Source: Candidatus Aenigmatarchaeota archaeon
GTDB lineage: Archaea > Aenigmatarchaeota > Aenigmatarchaeia > GW2011-AR5
NCBI GenBank assembly: GCA_016180925.1
Contig: JACPAH010000001.1
Span: 1-42,274, forward strand
Direction of reading: 5' to 3'
DNA length: 42,274 bases
Numbering within the stretch: the first letter of the stretch is position 1; each line of letters starts with the position of its first letter. Both the position numbers and the translations under genes were made by a program. Of the stretch, positions 23,552-31,776 are shown in pieces. The notes below the pieces were generated by a model. It worked only from the letters and a program-made list of their open reading frames with translations. It was not told the DNA's origin and made no database searches.

Positions 23552-23833
23552 TTACAATCCCATTCTTTTCATCCTTTTCTCGCTTTCACTCCTTATCCTT
23601 CTGGTGTATTCTTCCCCTGTTTCCTTTATTTTCCAGATGCCGGCGCTTTTTCTCACTATCTCAAGCCGTTTTTTTATTTCCGCCTCACCGCACGCTTCTT
23701 TTTCATTCATGTGCTCTTCCATCATTTCATTCGCTATTTTTGACAGGCTTTTCGTGTTGCCATATCTCTCCAGAGAAGCTTCAACCAGTTTTTTGTACAC
23801 ATCATCCCGCAATTCAAGCGTTGTCTTCACCAT
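23552..23833 (-). CDS. vapB: VapB-type antitoxin
   Basis: The 93-residue protein begins MVKTTLELRDDVYKKLVEAS, a ribbon-helix-helix DNA-binding start, followed by a charged C-terminal tail suited to wrapping the PIN toxin. It lies immediately upstream of vapC. RHH antitoxins usually repress their own operon. A TATA-like TTAAATATTTAGATGG lies just upstream on the minus strand and includes a palindromic TTAAATATTTA-like core, a possible operator. Confidence 0.85.
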   Translation of the reverse strand: MVKTTLELRDDVYKKLVEASLERYGNTKSLSKIANEMMEEHMNEKEACGEAEIKKRLEIVRKSAGIWKIKETGEEYTRRIRSESEKRMKRMGL

Positions 23834-23902
23834 GCCGTATCACCGTATTACCATATAACCATCTAAATATTTAAAGGTTATTGCGCTGACTCATCTTTTC
23901 CA

Positions 23903-23992
23903 TTACTTGATATCCGGCGAGAAGTCAAGCTGGTAGTCAGGTATTCCCAGAGAAACGCCATATTTGACGGCTTCATCGTAGCCGAAATCGAA
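23903..23992 (-). pseudogene. Possible truncated gene fragment between vapB and rtcB
   Basis: A minus-strand frame just after the rtcB stop reads FDFGYDEAVKYGVSLGIPDY and ends after QLDFSPDIK. It has protein-like composition but no start codon and only about 29 codons. It looks like the C-terminal end of a lost gene. No family recognised. Chance is possible. Confidence 0.3.
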
Positions 23993-23998
23993 TATTCA

Positions 23999-26902
23999 TC
24001 ATCCCTTCACATTGCCAATTGGAATTAACTTACATACCCTTTTTGATATTCCGGCTTTGTCTATAGCTCCTACTACTTCATCTATATCTTTATAACTGGC
24101 GCCTGCTTCCTCTGCGAGCCCGGGCATCGATGTGCTGCGGACGTATATACCGCGCTTGAGCATGTCCTTCTGCAACTGGTCTCCGCGGAACCTGCGTTTC
24201 GCTTCCGTGCGCGACATTGTGCGGCCGGAGCCGTGGGCAGTCGTGCCGAACGTGTTCTTCATGGCGCCGTCCGTGCCGACAAGCAGATATGAGCCTGTTT
24301 CCATTGAGCCGCCGATTATAACTGGCTGGCCGAAAGAGCGGTATTTATGGGGCACTTCATCCCTGCCGGGACCGAACGCCCTGGTAGCGCCCTTCCTATG
24401 CACCAAAACTTCTTTCTGCTTCCCGTTCACTTCGTGCTTCTCTATCTTCGCGGTGTTGTGGGCGACGTCGTATATCATTTCCATGTCCATGCTCTCGGCG
24501 CTGGAATTGAAGACCTTCGAGAAGCATTCGCGTATGCGGTGCAATATGACCTGGCGGTTGGCGAAAGACATGTTTATGCCGCACTGCATTGCCTTGAAGT
24601 AGTCCTGGCCTTCCTGGCTCTTGAATGGAGCGCATGCAAGCTCCTTGTCCAGAATCCTGATTTTGTACTTGCTTTCCATGACATTGAGAAACGTCTGAAG
24701 GTAATCAGTCGCGACCTGATGGCCGAATCCTCTGCTTCCGCAATTGCCTGTTACAAAGCCATCTGCTATAAAATTATGGTCGCTGTGGCTGACTGTGAAA
24801 TCAAAAACCCTGCCTCTGAAATCTTTCACTTCTTCCTTTGATTCTATATCATCCCAGATTACAGGTGTCGGAGGATTTAGTTTGTATTCGCTTCTAAATT
24901 CTTCAAATGTGGGATAATCAACAGACCTGAATTCGTATGGCGTTATAGACAGGCTTGACTGCAATTTATTTGTCAAGACGGCTTCATTTTCCAAAAGTCT
25001 CTGTTTTAGAGTAAGGTATTGAAGAGCGTAGCATGAAATGTTTATCCTGTCTTGGCAGTATTCAAATCCGACACGGGACCACAGTTTCTTCACGTTTTCT
25101 TCCTTGGATGAGAGTTTTAGCCTAAGCTTTGTCGTAGATTCGCCTTTCTTCGTCTTGACACCGGCATGTTCTGTTATTTTTACGGACTTTACTCCAAATC
25201 CTCCCAAGAGTTCAATTATCTGGTTCAAGAAAGTATAGCCACTTGCTTTCATTTTTTCTGTTTTGTTCACTGATATGCTGGGGTTTCCAAACCTGTATTT
25301 TTCTTCCTTTCTTACAAGAGGTCTTGTCATTTCAGCTCCAAAATATCCAGCCAGATACAGCCTTTTTATCCATAGAGGCGATTTGAATACCCATCCTGGG
25401 ACTTCAAAGTCTGAAGAATTCTTGCTTCCAGCAGGAGCTCCAAGGGCACGCATGAGCACAGGCAATGAAGTAGAACCGCAAACAATGGTATGAGTCTGAC
25501 CTTCTATCTTCCTTACCTCGTTGTTTGTATATGTGACTTCGCTTTTACAATCCTGGGAGTAGAATGATGTCTTGTACCCTAATTCTTGCAAATCCTTGCT
25601 TATGACAGCCAAATCTTCCGGCTTGCCTATGAATTTCATCACCCATCTGTCGCGGATTTTACCGTTAAGCGTATCCCGCGTTTTACCCAGCCATCCGTCT
25701 CCTGTCAAAAATCCTAATATTTTTGACAATATGGGTAGTTTTGTAGAATTGTATCGCAAAGGCAAAAGCTCCAGCTTTTTGAGATTATCTACAATTCTAT
25801 CGCTATTTTCTATCTTTCGTATGTCATCCTCACTTATAATTATATCATCTGAGGGTTCTTCATATTCAACACCTTCAAACGGCATTACAGCAACTTTATC
25901 CTTTACATCAAGTTCCTTCATCAATTTCAGGCCTTTTGGTGTTAAAACTGGATGGTCTTCGGTTGCAATTAGTTCCTTTCCGGTTTTTGTTTTTATCTTT
26001 AAAACCTTTCCGCATGGGTCAAGCTCAAAGAATTTTATTATGTCAGTATCTTCCACGTTATGCTTGTCAATATTCATACATTTGACATCAGTTTTAGCCC
26101 ATTTCTCTTTTAGCTTTTCAATTTCTATGGTATAGCCGTGTTTTGTCAGGATTCTGGAATTTCCAGGCAAGCAGTGAAACATAACAACGACCTGATTCGG
26201 GAATATGCCGAGCTTTTCGGCTATTTCCCTGTCAATTATGTTCTCTTCCCTGACGACCTGTATCTCAAGATAATGGTTGCCGGAACCGAGCGTGCCGATC
26301 TGGTTCAGCCCGCGCTTCACCGCGCGGTCGCTGACCTTCGACTGGTCGGCGCCTTTCATGCAACCGTCTTCCTCTATGAACTCAAGGTCCTTCTCCCATC
26401 CGTAGCCCTGCTCGACGCACCATTTCGCGCCGCCCATTATGGCTTCCCTGAACTTCTGGGCATTCAGCTTCACGAAGCCCTCGCTGCCGACTCCTGCCGG
26501 CACGCGCTGAAAAAGAAGGTCGACAAGCTCCTTCAGCTTCGGCTTCACGTCGTCATAAGTAAGATTCGTGCGCAAAAGCCGCATCCCGCAATTAATATCA
26601 AAACCAATCCCGCCAGGTGAAATGACGCCTTCCTCAAGGTCCATTGCTGCAACGCCGCCTATCGGAAATCCATACCCGGAATGACCGTCGGGCATGCAAT
26701 AGGCATGGTTTATGATGCCTGGAAGAGTTGCGACATTCGTGAGCTGGTCGTATACCTGCCTGTCCATCTGCTCCACGATGCTCTGGGTGCCGAATATGCG
26801 CCCAGGCACGCGCATCCCTTTCTTGAAGGATGCAGGTATTTCCCATACAGTGTCACTGATCTTCTGTATTCCATTTGGTATTGCCACTTTTTGTTCCTCC
26901 AT
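23999..26902 (-). CDS. rtcB: RtcB RNA ligase containing an in-frame intein
   Basis: From ATG 26902 the precursor has 967 residues. Removal of a 477-residue intein leaves a 490-residue RtcB of usual size. Extein motifs are DGHSGYGFPIGG, GFDINCG (metal Cys), GSGNHYLE, MFH/CGSRGFGHQ, and HGSGRTMSR near the guanylated His. RtcB joins 2',3'-cyclic phosphate and 5'-OH RNA ends, for example in tRNA splicing. The start was chosen because CTATAAAAG at 26930-26922 lies about 24 nt upstream. An in-frame ATG at 26938 lies inside the twin-hairpin element. Archease is encoded at 20527-20943. Confidence 0.95.
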   Translation of the reverse strand: MEEQKVAIPNGIQKISDTVWEIPASFKKGMRVPGRIFGTQSIVEQMDRQVYDQLTNVATLPGIINHAYCMPDGHSGYGFPIGGVAAMDLEEGVISPGGIGFDINCGMRLLRTNLTYDDVKPKLKELVDLLFQRVPAGVGSEGFVKLNAQKFREAIMGGAKWCVEQGYGWEKDLEFIEEDGCMKGADQSKVSDRAVKRGLNQIGTLGSGNHYLEIQVVREENIIDREIAEKLGIFPNQVVVMFHCLPGNSRILTKHGYTIEIEKLKEKWAKTDVKCMNIDKHNVEDTDIIKFFELDPCGKVLKIKTKTGKELIATEDHPVLTPKGLKLMKELDVKDKVAVMPFEGVEYEEPSDDIIISEDDIRKIENSDRIVDNLKKLELLPLRYNSTKLPILSKILGFLTGDGWLGKTRDTLNGKIRDRWVMKFIGKPEDLAVISKDLQELGYKTSFYSQDCKSEVTYTNNEVRKIEGQTHTIVCGSTSLPVLMRALGAPAGSKNSSDFEVPGWVFKSPLWIKRLYLAGYFGAEMTRPLVRKEEKYRFGNPSISVNKTEKMKASGYTFLNQIIELLGGFGVKSVKITEHAGVKTKKGESTTKLRLKLSSKEENVKKLWSRVGFEYCQDRINISCYALQYLTLKQRLLENEAVLTNKLQSSLSITPYEFRSVDYPTFEEFRSEYKLNPPTPVIWDDIESKEEVKDFRGRVFDFTVSHSDHNFIADGFVTGNCGSRGFGHQVATDYLQTFLNVMESKYKIRILDKELACAPFKSQEGQDYFKAMQCGINMSFANRQVILHRIRECFSKVFNSSAESMDMEMIYDVAHNTAKIEKHEVNGKQKEVLVHRKGATRAFGPGRDEVPHKYRSFGQPVIIGGSMETGSYLLVGTDGAMKNTFGTTAHGSGRTMSRTEAKRRFRGDQLQKDMLKRGIYVRSTSMPGLAEEAGASYKDIDEVVGAIDKAGISKRVCKLIPIGNVKG
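24743..26173 (-). mobile_element. Intein with LAGLIDADG homing endonuclease, in rtcB
   Basis: The 477-residue insert starts CLPGNSRILTKHG (block A, Cys1), has TEDHPVLTPKG (block B with the T-x-x-H motif), and ends SDHNFIADGFVTGN followed by Cys+1 of the extein. Two LAGLIDADG helices are visible, LGFLTGDGWL near residue 152 and YLAGYFGAE near 271, so it is a full-length homing intein. It interrupts FH|CGSRG, directly after the metal-binding His of RtcB. Splicing must occur for activity. Base composition is more AT-rich than the exteins, which suggests transfer. Confidence 0.93.
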
Positions 26903-26925
26903 TTTCACTTTGATGAAAAGTCTTT

Positions 26926-27021
26926 TATAGTCATGCAAAGAAACATTGGGGTATTAGTTTCTTTGCTGACTATATGTGAAGCAAATAAATAATCCGGATA
27001 TTATGTATCTGCTTCACTATA
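26926..27021 (+). repeat. 96-nt twin-hairpin element, copy E2
   Basis: It has the same length and fold as E1 and E3 but diverged stems. Hairpin 1 pairs TATAGTCA-GCAAAGAAAC with GTTTCTTTGC-TGACTATA around ATTGGGGTATTA. Hairpin 2 begins TGTGAAGC and ends GCTTCACTATA around AATCCGGAT. Stem changes relative to E1 are compensatory. Its left end forms the rtcB TATA box on the minus strand (CTATAAAAG). Its right end CACTATATATCC is 24-31 nt before the ATG at 27048. Confidence 0.8.
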
Positions 27022-27047
27022 TATCCATGAAAAAGCATCTATATTCA

Positions 27048-27335
27048 ATGAAAAAGGCAAGAAAATTCACGGCAACAAGGATAGGGGTCATGTCAACGGC
27101 CAAAATGTATACTGCAATAATGTTCATCGCAGGGCTTGTGCTGGGTATAATGACGATATTTTTCAGCTCTTTGTTATACCCTGGCATTTCATACGGTGAA
27201 GGGGTTATTATTGCTTTGATGATGCCGTTTCTGTACGCTGCGTTTGGTTTTGTCATGGGCGCAGTTTCATCCGTCATATACAACTTCCTTGCGAAATATA
27301 TAGGCGGCATCGAGTTAGAATTCAGGGAAAAGTAA
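27048..27335 (+). CDS. Small two-helix membrane protein
   Basis: From ATG 27048 the protein has 95 residues: a basic start (MKKARKFTATRIG), then two transmembrane helices (about 22-43 and 54-80) and a short polar tail. This layout resembles small archaeal membrane proteins related to DUF3566-like pairs, without firm assignment. ATG 27027 would add seven residues, but the TATA at the end of element E2 (27017-27024) fits a leaderless start at 27048. Function unknown. Confidence 0.6.
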   Translation: MKKARKFTATRIGVMSTAKMYTAIMFIAGLVLGIMTIFFSSLLYPGISYGEGVIIALMMPFLYAAFGFVMGAVSSVIYNFLAKYIGGIELEFREK

Positions 27336-27368
27336 TCCCATTAAGTCTTTTTGCGCCATTAGTTTATC

Positions 27369-28343
27369 ATGTATGTCATTCTTGGCGAGTCCCCCGAGCA
27401 GTTCTTCGGCGATTCGCTTGACGAGGCCATGAAGGCGTCAGTGAGTGAAAACCTGAGGGGATGGTCGCCTGAACTGAGGCCCGGGACAAACCTCTACCTT
27501 CCCCAGTACATAGTGGCGGGAAAATACTGCGACTCGGCGAGGGACGTGTGGTGGAAATACGTCAGGGAGGAGCCCATGAAAAGGACCAGGCCGCTGCTCA
27601 CCGGAGGGCTTTACCACAAACTGATTTCAGAAATAATTCAGGAGGCGAAGAAGTACATATACAACAGCGGCATGGAGCCCGGGTTCGACATATCGAAGCA
27701 CCTTTCGTCAATAATGGAGGCCGTCATAAACAGCATCTTCGAGCAGGAGAAAGGCGACGTCATCAACCTCCTCAGGGTCAGCGACATAAACGAGATAAAG
27801 GACAACATGAGGAAGATGTGGAACTACCAGGCCGTCCAGATATCGGCATCGGTCAACATGGTACTTTCGAAATTCACCACGATAGACACCGACGCCCTCG
27901 TGTCCAAGGCCATACCGATAAACGTCGAGCAGAGGCTTGACGGCTCCAGGATAGGGCTGAGCAGGCAGCTTTCAGTGGACGCCATGCAGGTCCCCCACGC
28001 CGTCATAATGGACATAAAGACAGGGAAGCCCCGCCATTTCCACAAGCTTACGGTCACGGGATATGCGATGGCCTACGAGAGCGAGTTCAGGCAGCCCGCG
28101 AACATGGGATGTATAATATATCCCCAGTTTATGGAGGGCAAGAGCGTCCCGTACATAGAGAAGAGGTTCTACGTCATAGACGACTCCGCCAGGAAGGAAT
28201 TCATAGAGGAAAGGGACAGGAAAATGCGCATAATACTTGAAGGGAAGGACCCAGGGCTGGCAACGCACTGCCCCGACTCCTGCGGGTACTTCGCCAGGTG
28301 CCATCCCAGCGGGAAGGACGAGAGGGTCAAGGCCGACCAATAG
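27369..28343 (+). CDS. Csa1/Cas4-like Fe-S exonuclease, orphan
   Basis: The 324-residue protein follows the Csa1 (Cas4-related) plan: a first Cys, C54 in GKYCDSARDVWW; a PD-(D/E)XK core with DIKTGK (D215, K217) and a fhKLTVTGYAMAYES helix; then three cysteines, C301, C305 and C311, in CPDSCGYFARC. Together these four Cys would hold a 4Fe-4S cluster. Csa1/Cas4 proteins process DNA ends for CRISPR spacer integration. No CRISPR array or other cas gene is in the window, so it may be a free-standing repair nuclease. Confidence 0.8.
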   Translation: MYVILGESPEQFFGDSLDEAMKASVSENLRGWSPELRPGTNLYLPQYIVAGKYCDSARDVWWKYVREEPMKRTRPLLTGGLYHKLISEIIQEAKKYIYNSGMEPGFDISKHLSSIMEAVINSIFEQEKGDVINLLRVSDINEIKDNMRKMWNYQAVQISASVNMVLSKFTTIDTDALVSKAIPINVEQRLDGSRIGLSRQLSVDAMQVPHAVIMDIKTGKPRHFHKLTVTGYAMAYESEFRQPANMGCIIYPQFMEGKSVPYIEKRFYVIDDSARKEFIEERDRKMRIILEGKDPGLATHCPDSCGYFARCHPSGKDERVKADQ

Positions 28344-28348
28344 ATCAT

Positions 28349-28575
28349 TTACTGATCTTTCTTTGGAAGCGCAACTTCCATTACTATCTCGGGATTTGGC
28401 TCGCCGTCATACCGCGGGCGGGAGGCAACCCAGTCGCCGCCGGAGGAGGAGGGGCGCCCGGACGCAACGAAGAACCGCCCAATATGATTGAATGAAGAAA
28501 AATCAACACAATGCTTACGACAATTCCTGTTAAGCCCCCCTTTAGCCAATTCATGCGACTTCTTTCCATACTCAT
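28349..28575 (-). pseudogene. Small membrane protein with a probable frame break
   Basis: A minus-strand frame from ATG 28575 (or 28554, MNWLKGGLTG) gives a transmembrane helix up to about residue 33, then becomes Pro/Ala-rich and stops at 28384. A second frame takes over near the CCTCC-repeat and GGCGGCG region. It reads GGDWVASRPRYDGEPNPE with normal composition to a stop at 28349. A one-base shift would join them into a protein of about 70 residues. It is an assembly error or a decayed gene. No family recognised. Confidence 0.4.
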
Positions 28576-28605
28576 TTATTATTAGAAGTCATTTTTAAAG
28601 GTTCT

Positions 28606-28842
28606 TCACTTCAAGTCAAGCGCCTTCTTTATAGCTCCCCTATCGAAGCCGACGATTATCTTGCCGTCTATGTCTATGACGGGGACGCCCATCTGGCCGC
28701 TCTTCTCTATCATCTCCTTCTGGGCCTTCTCGTCATCCTCGACGCTTATCTCCCTGTACTTCACGCTGTTCTGCTTGAAGAACTCCTTCGCGAGCTTGCA
28801 GAAATGGCATGTAGTTGTCGTGTATATGGAAACGTTGTGCAT
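28606..28842 (-). CDS. Glutaredoxin-like thiol reductant protein
   Basis: The 78-residue thioredoxin-fold protein has the active site CHFC at 12-15 and the cis-Pro segment MGVPVIDIDGK, with GFDRGAIKKAL at the end. The size and motif match the archaeal/NrdH-type glutaredoxin group, which passes electrons to ribonucleotide reductase or mixed disulfides. It has no signal peptide, so it acts in the cytoplasm. It lies next to genes for extracytoplasmic redox proteins but on the opposite strand. Confidence 0.9.
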   Translation of the reverse strand: MHNVSIYTTTTCHFCKLAKEFFKQNSVKYREISVEDDEKAQKEMIEKSGQMGVPVIDIDGKIIVGFDRGAIKKALDLK

Positions 28843-28923
28843 AGAATCACCTGAAAATAATTATGCGTTACATTTATAAACGGATTTGCCCAAAATATAG
28901 CTTAACTCTTCGGGGTCATCAAC

Positions 28924-29574
28924 GTGAAAAACTATGCACTTCTCATGGTATTGCCGATACTTATCGCAGGATGCACTTCCCAACTCCCTTCATACACGCT
29001 TTCTATAATATCGCCGTCTGACGGCCAGAGCATTCAGGGCAGCACTGTAAACGTGGAGCTTTCCACCGACATGAAGCTTGTCCCGGCCGGGGCCGAGGTG
29101 AAGGAAGGAGAAGGGCATTTCCATGTGTACATCGACGGGGCAAACGAGCAGAGAGGAGCAGGGACGTCATTCGCTTTCTCTAACGCGGCTCCGGGCGTGC
29201 ATACCATAAGGGCGGAACTCCACAGGAGCGACCATTCGTCCTACGAGGGCATGGTCAAGACCGTCACGGTGAATGTCGGCGGCTCTCCCGCGACCATAGC
29301 CACTAAGCAGTTCGATATCACGGCACGGCAGTTCGAATTCGAGCCTAGCACCATAGAAGTTGACCAGGGAGACGTTGTAATACTGAAAATAAAGAGCGTG
29401 GATGTCGACCACGGGTTTGCGCTGCCGGACTTCGGCGTTTCGCAATATCTCGAGCCCGGAAAGGAGGCCGTGGTGCAGTTCACGGCGGACAAGAAGGGCA
29501 CATTCACGTTCTTCTGCAATGTCCTGTGCGGTTCGGGCCATGAAAGCATGAAGGGAACCTTGGTGGTCAAGTGA
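28924..29574 (+). CDS. Lipoprotein with CuA-type cupredoxin domain
   Basis: This 216-residue protein starts at GTG 28924. Its signal peptide ends in a lipobox LIAGC (C17), so it is probably lipid-anchored outside the cell. Residues about 28-120 form a DUF4399/Ig-like domain, and about 128-216 a COX2-like cupredoxin. All CuA ligands are present: H163 (DHGF), C198, C202, H206 and M209 in CNVLCGSGHESM. CuA centres are electron entry sites of cytochrome oxidase and N2O reductase. No oxidase subunit I is here. The stop overlaps the RnfD-like gene (GTGA), so both are co-translated. Confidence 0.85.
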   Translation: MKNYALLMVLPILIAGCTSQLPSYTLSIISPSDGQSIQGSTVNVELSTDMKLVPAGAEVKEGEGHFHVYIDGANEQRGAGTSFAFSNAAPGVHTIRAELHRSDHSSYEGMVKTVTVNVGGSPATIATKQFDITARQFEFEPSTIEVDQGDVVILKIKSVDVDHGFALPDFGVSQYLEPGKEAVVQFTADKKGTFTFFCNVLCGSGHESMKGTLVVK

Positions 29575-30272
29575 CGCTGAATAAAATCACGACAGAACAC
29601 TGGGTTTCCGCGTTCCTCGTCATCACTCTTGCATATTCGTATGTCATATCGCCTTCGGACGGCAAGCTCTACCAGATTATCATTGCGCCGGCCGTTGCCG
29701 TTGTTCTTGATGCCGTAATATACAAAATCAGACAGAAAAGATTGGAATTCCCGTGGCTTGGCCTCATTACAGGCCTCATAATAGCGGCCCTCATGGCGCC
29801 CAATATCCTCCTCGCCGCCGTCATTCCTGCAGCAGCCATAATCCTGAAGCATGTGATAAAATTCAGGGGCAGGAATGTGTTCAACCCGGCGGCTCTAGGG
29901 CTCCTTATCGCGACCTTCCTGGGCGCTTTCGCATCGTGGTGGGCCGTTTCTTTCCTTGTCATACCTTTCGGATTAATAGCTGTGTACAAGACGAGGAGAT
30001 ACTACAACGCCGCCGCTTTCCTCGTGCTCTACTACATCCTGTCGGCAGCCAGGGGCAGCGCGTTCCTTCTTGACTACGCTGCACTGTTCTTCGCCCTTAT
30101 TATGGTTATAGAGCCTGTGACGACGCCGTCGGCCAAGAAGGGCCAAATAGCGTTCGGCGCGGCAGTCGCTGTCCTTTCAACCGCGCTTGCAGTGTATACG
30201 CGCATCGACTTCTTCCTTCTGTCGCTCCTGCTCATGAACCTGTTCTCCTACAGGCTCAACAGGTTCAGATAA
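29571..30272 (+). CDS. NQR2/RnfD-like integral membrane protein
   Basis: The 233-residue protein starts at GTG 29571, overlapping the cupredoxin stop. It has about seven hydrophobic helices. The motif GRNVFNPAALGLL is typical of the NqrB/RnfD family, and MVIEPVTTPSAKKGQIAFG matches the second conserved block of RnfD. The protein is shorter than NqrB/RnfD (about 330-400) and seems to be a reduced core. In that family a covalent FMN sits on a Thr. A site is not obvious here. With the CuA lipoprotein it suggests a membrane electron-transfer pair. Confidence 0.75.
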   Translation: MTLNKITTEHWVSAFLVITLAYSYVISPSDGKLYQIIIAPAVAVVLDAVIYKIRQKRLEFPWLGLITGLIIAALMAPNILLAAVIPAAAIILKHVIKFRGRNVFNPAALGLLIATFLGAFASWWAVSFLVIPFGLIAVYKTRRYYNAAAFLVLYYILSAARGSAFLLDYAALFFALIMVIEPVTTPSAKKGQIAFGAAVAVLSTALAVYTRIDFFLLSLLLMNLFSYRLNRFR

Positions 30273-30957
30273 AGCCCGTGAAATAGAGCAAAGCCAGCAG
30301 GACCGGCTGGTGGATGAGGTAGATGAAAAGCGAGCGCCTTCCGAGAAGCATGAACGGCTTCGCAGCCGAAGGCGCCTCGCGGATGCCGTATCTTCTCTTG
30401 GCGCTATCATACAGGTTACTTCCGATGAAAACTCCCAGCAGGAACACGCCGAACCACGGCAGCAGCGGGAAATAGTCGAATGTCTGGAATATTTGGGGCA
30501 CGAGCCAGAACGCCGGCGAAAACTGCAGGTTCTGCATTCCAAGGTATGCTCCCATGAGGATGAAGAGCAGGGCTAGAGGAAGCATCTTCCTTCTGGCGAG
30601 GAACGGAATGGAAAGCATTATCGAGACGCCTATGAGATGGAGTATGCCGAACGTTATCATGTAAGCCGGAAAAAATATCCATGTGACAAGCGTGACTGCC
30701 ATGCCGTATGCGAATATCCTGGCGCCGCGCAATGCAATCCTCCTCGCGGAAGGCGCCCTCGACCAGCTGAGCCACAGGGAAATGCCGGCCAGAAGGATGA
30801 ACAACGACGCTATGATGCGGGGAAACAGCCACTCAAATGCCCATCCATCACCCATATAAAATACGCCGAAGTATTTCAGCGCCACTGAATAGTTGAAGGC
30901 GACCATGAAAACCAGGGAGACTCCCCGGAGAAGGTCTATTTCCCAGAACCTCTTCAT
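30265..30957 (-). CDS. HGSNAT-like (DUF1624) membrane acyltransferase family protein
   Basis: The 230-residue multi-spanning protein opens with MKRFWEIDLLRGVSLVFMV, the R-x-x-x-x-D-x-x-R-G start of the heparan-alpha-glucosaminide N-acetyltransferase/DUF1624 family, and ends GRRSLFIYLIHQPVL, the family's terminal helix. About seven helices are visible. Human HGSNAT moves acetyl groups across the lysosomal membrane. The archaeal substrate is unknown, perhaps a surface glycan. The 3' end overlaps the RnfD-like gene convergently by 8 nt. Confidence 0.85.
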   Translation of the reverse strand: MKRFWEIDLLRGVSLVFMVAFNYSVALKYFGVFYMGDGWAFEWLFPRIIASLFILLAGISLWLSWSRAPSARRIALRGARIFAYGMAVTLVTWIFFPAYMITFGILHLIGVSIMLSIPFLARRKMLPLALLFILMGAYLGMQNLQFSPAFWLVPQIFQTFDYFPLLPWFGVFLLGVFIGSNLYDSAKRRYGIREAPSAAKPFMLLGRRSLFIYLIHQPVLLALLYFTGFI

Positions 30958-31029
30958 GATGATAATTATAGAAATTCAGCATAAAAACTGCGATGTTAGG
31001 TTTAAAAGCGCTTTTGATTATTGATAACA

Positions 31030-31749
31030 ATGGCAGAGGAAAAAACGGAATCGACAGTGACAATAAAGAAATCGACGCTGACGCTTGTTCTCGTTGCAAT
31101 CGTCTTCCTTGTAGCCGGATTCGGCATAGGCAAGTTCACGACGCCCACGGCAAACGTGGCCGCAGGCGGGAACAACAACCTGCCCAGCGACCCAGGCGAC
31201 GGGACGCCGACCAGGTTCAATGTACAAGTAGGGGATGCGCCTGCCATAGGAAGCAGCGACGCAAAGGTCACCATAATAGAATTCAGCGACTACGAGTGCC
31301 CGTTCTGCAGCCGCTTCTACGAGCAGACTGAACTACTCCTCAAGACGGAGTACATAGACACCGGCAAGGTAAGGCTGGCGTACAAGGACTACCCGCTCAG
31401 CAGCCTGCATCCAACGGCACAGAAGGCGGCTGAAGCAGCAAGATGCGCCGGCGAGCAGGGCAAGTACTGGGAGATGCACGACCTGCTTTTCGAGAAGCAG
31501 AGCGAATGGGCCCAGCTGGGAGTAACCAAACTGAAGGACTACGCGCCGACGCTCGGCCTGGACTCTCAGGCATTCAGCTCGTGCATTGATTCGGGCAAGT
31601 ACGCATCTGCGGTGCAGAAGGACTTCAATGAGGGCAGTTCTCTTGGAGTAAGCGGGACACCGACGTTCTTCGTGAACGGCATTCAGCTTGTGGGTGCACA
31701 GCCTTACGCCGTATTCCAGCAGGTAATCGAGCAGGAACTGTCAGCGTAA
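31030..31749 (+). CDS. DsbA-family extracytoplasmic thiol oxidoreductase
   Basis: From ATG 31030 the protein has 239 residues. A membrane anchor (about 17-40) is followed by a Gly/Asn-rich linker and a DsbA/DSBA-like thioredoxin domain, with ECPFC placing the active Cys at C90 and C93 and the cis-Pro loop SGTPTFFVNG. It probably forms or reshuffles disulfides outside the cell. A TTG at 31021 was rejected because GGTTTAAAAGC lies about 25 nt before the ATG. A poly-T run (31752-31767) after the stop is a likely terminator. No DsbB/VKOR is visible here. Confidence 0.92.
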   Translation: MAEEKTESTVTIKKSTLTLVLVAIVFLVAGFGIGKFTTPTANVAAGGNNNLPSDPGDGTPTRFNVQVGDAPAIGSSDAKVTIIEFSDYECPFCSRFYEQTELLLKTEYIDTGKVRLAYKDYPLSSLHPTAQKAAEAARCAGEQGKYWEMHDLLFEKQSEWAQLGVTKLKDYAPTLGLDSQAFSSCIDSGKYASAVQKDFNEGSSLGVSGTPTFFVNGIQLVGAQPYAVFQQVIEQELSA

Positions 31750-31768
31750 AGATTTTTTTCTTTTTTGA
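31750..31768 (+). terminator. Poly-T terminator after the DsbA gene
   Basis: Two T runs (GATTTTTTTC and TTTTTTG) follow the stop codon directly, the typical form of archaeal intrinsic terminators, just before element E3. Confidence 0.55.
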
Positions 31769-31776
31769 TTGCATTT

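Noticed and set aside
22993-23992. Active diversity-generating retroelement
   Set aside because: Only the RT tail is present. No catalytic YxDD region and no template/variable repeat pair was seen in the window.
26903-26938. ATG 26938 as start of rtcB
   Set aside because: It lies in the E2 repeat upstream of a strong TATA box, while ATG 26902 gives a normal RtcB N-terminus.
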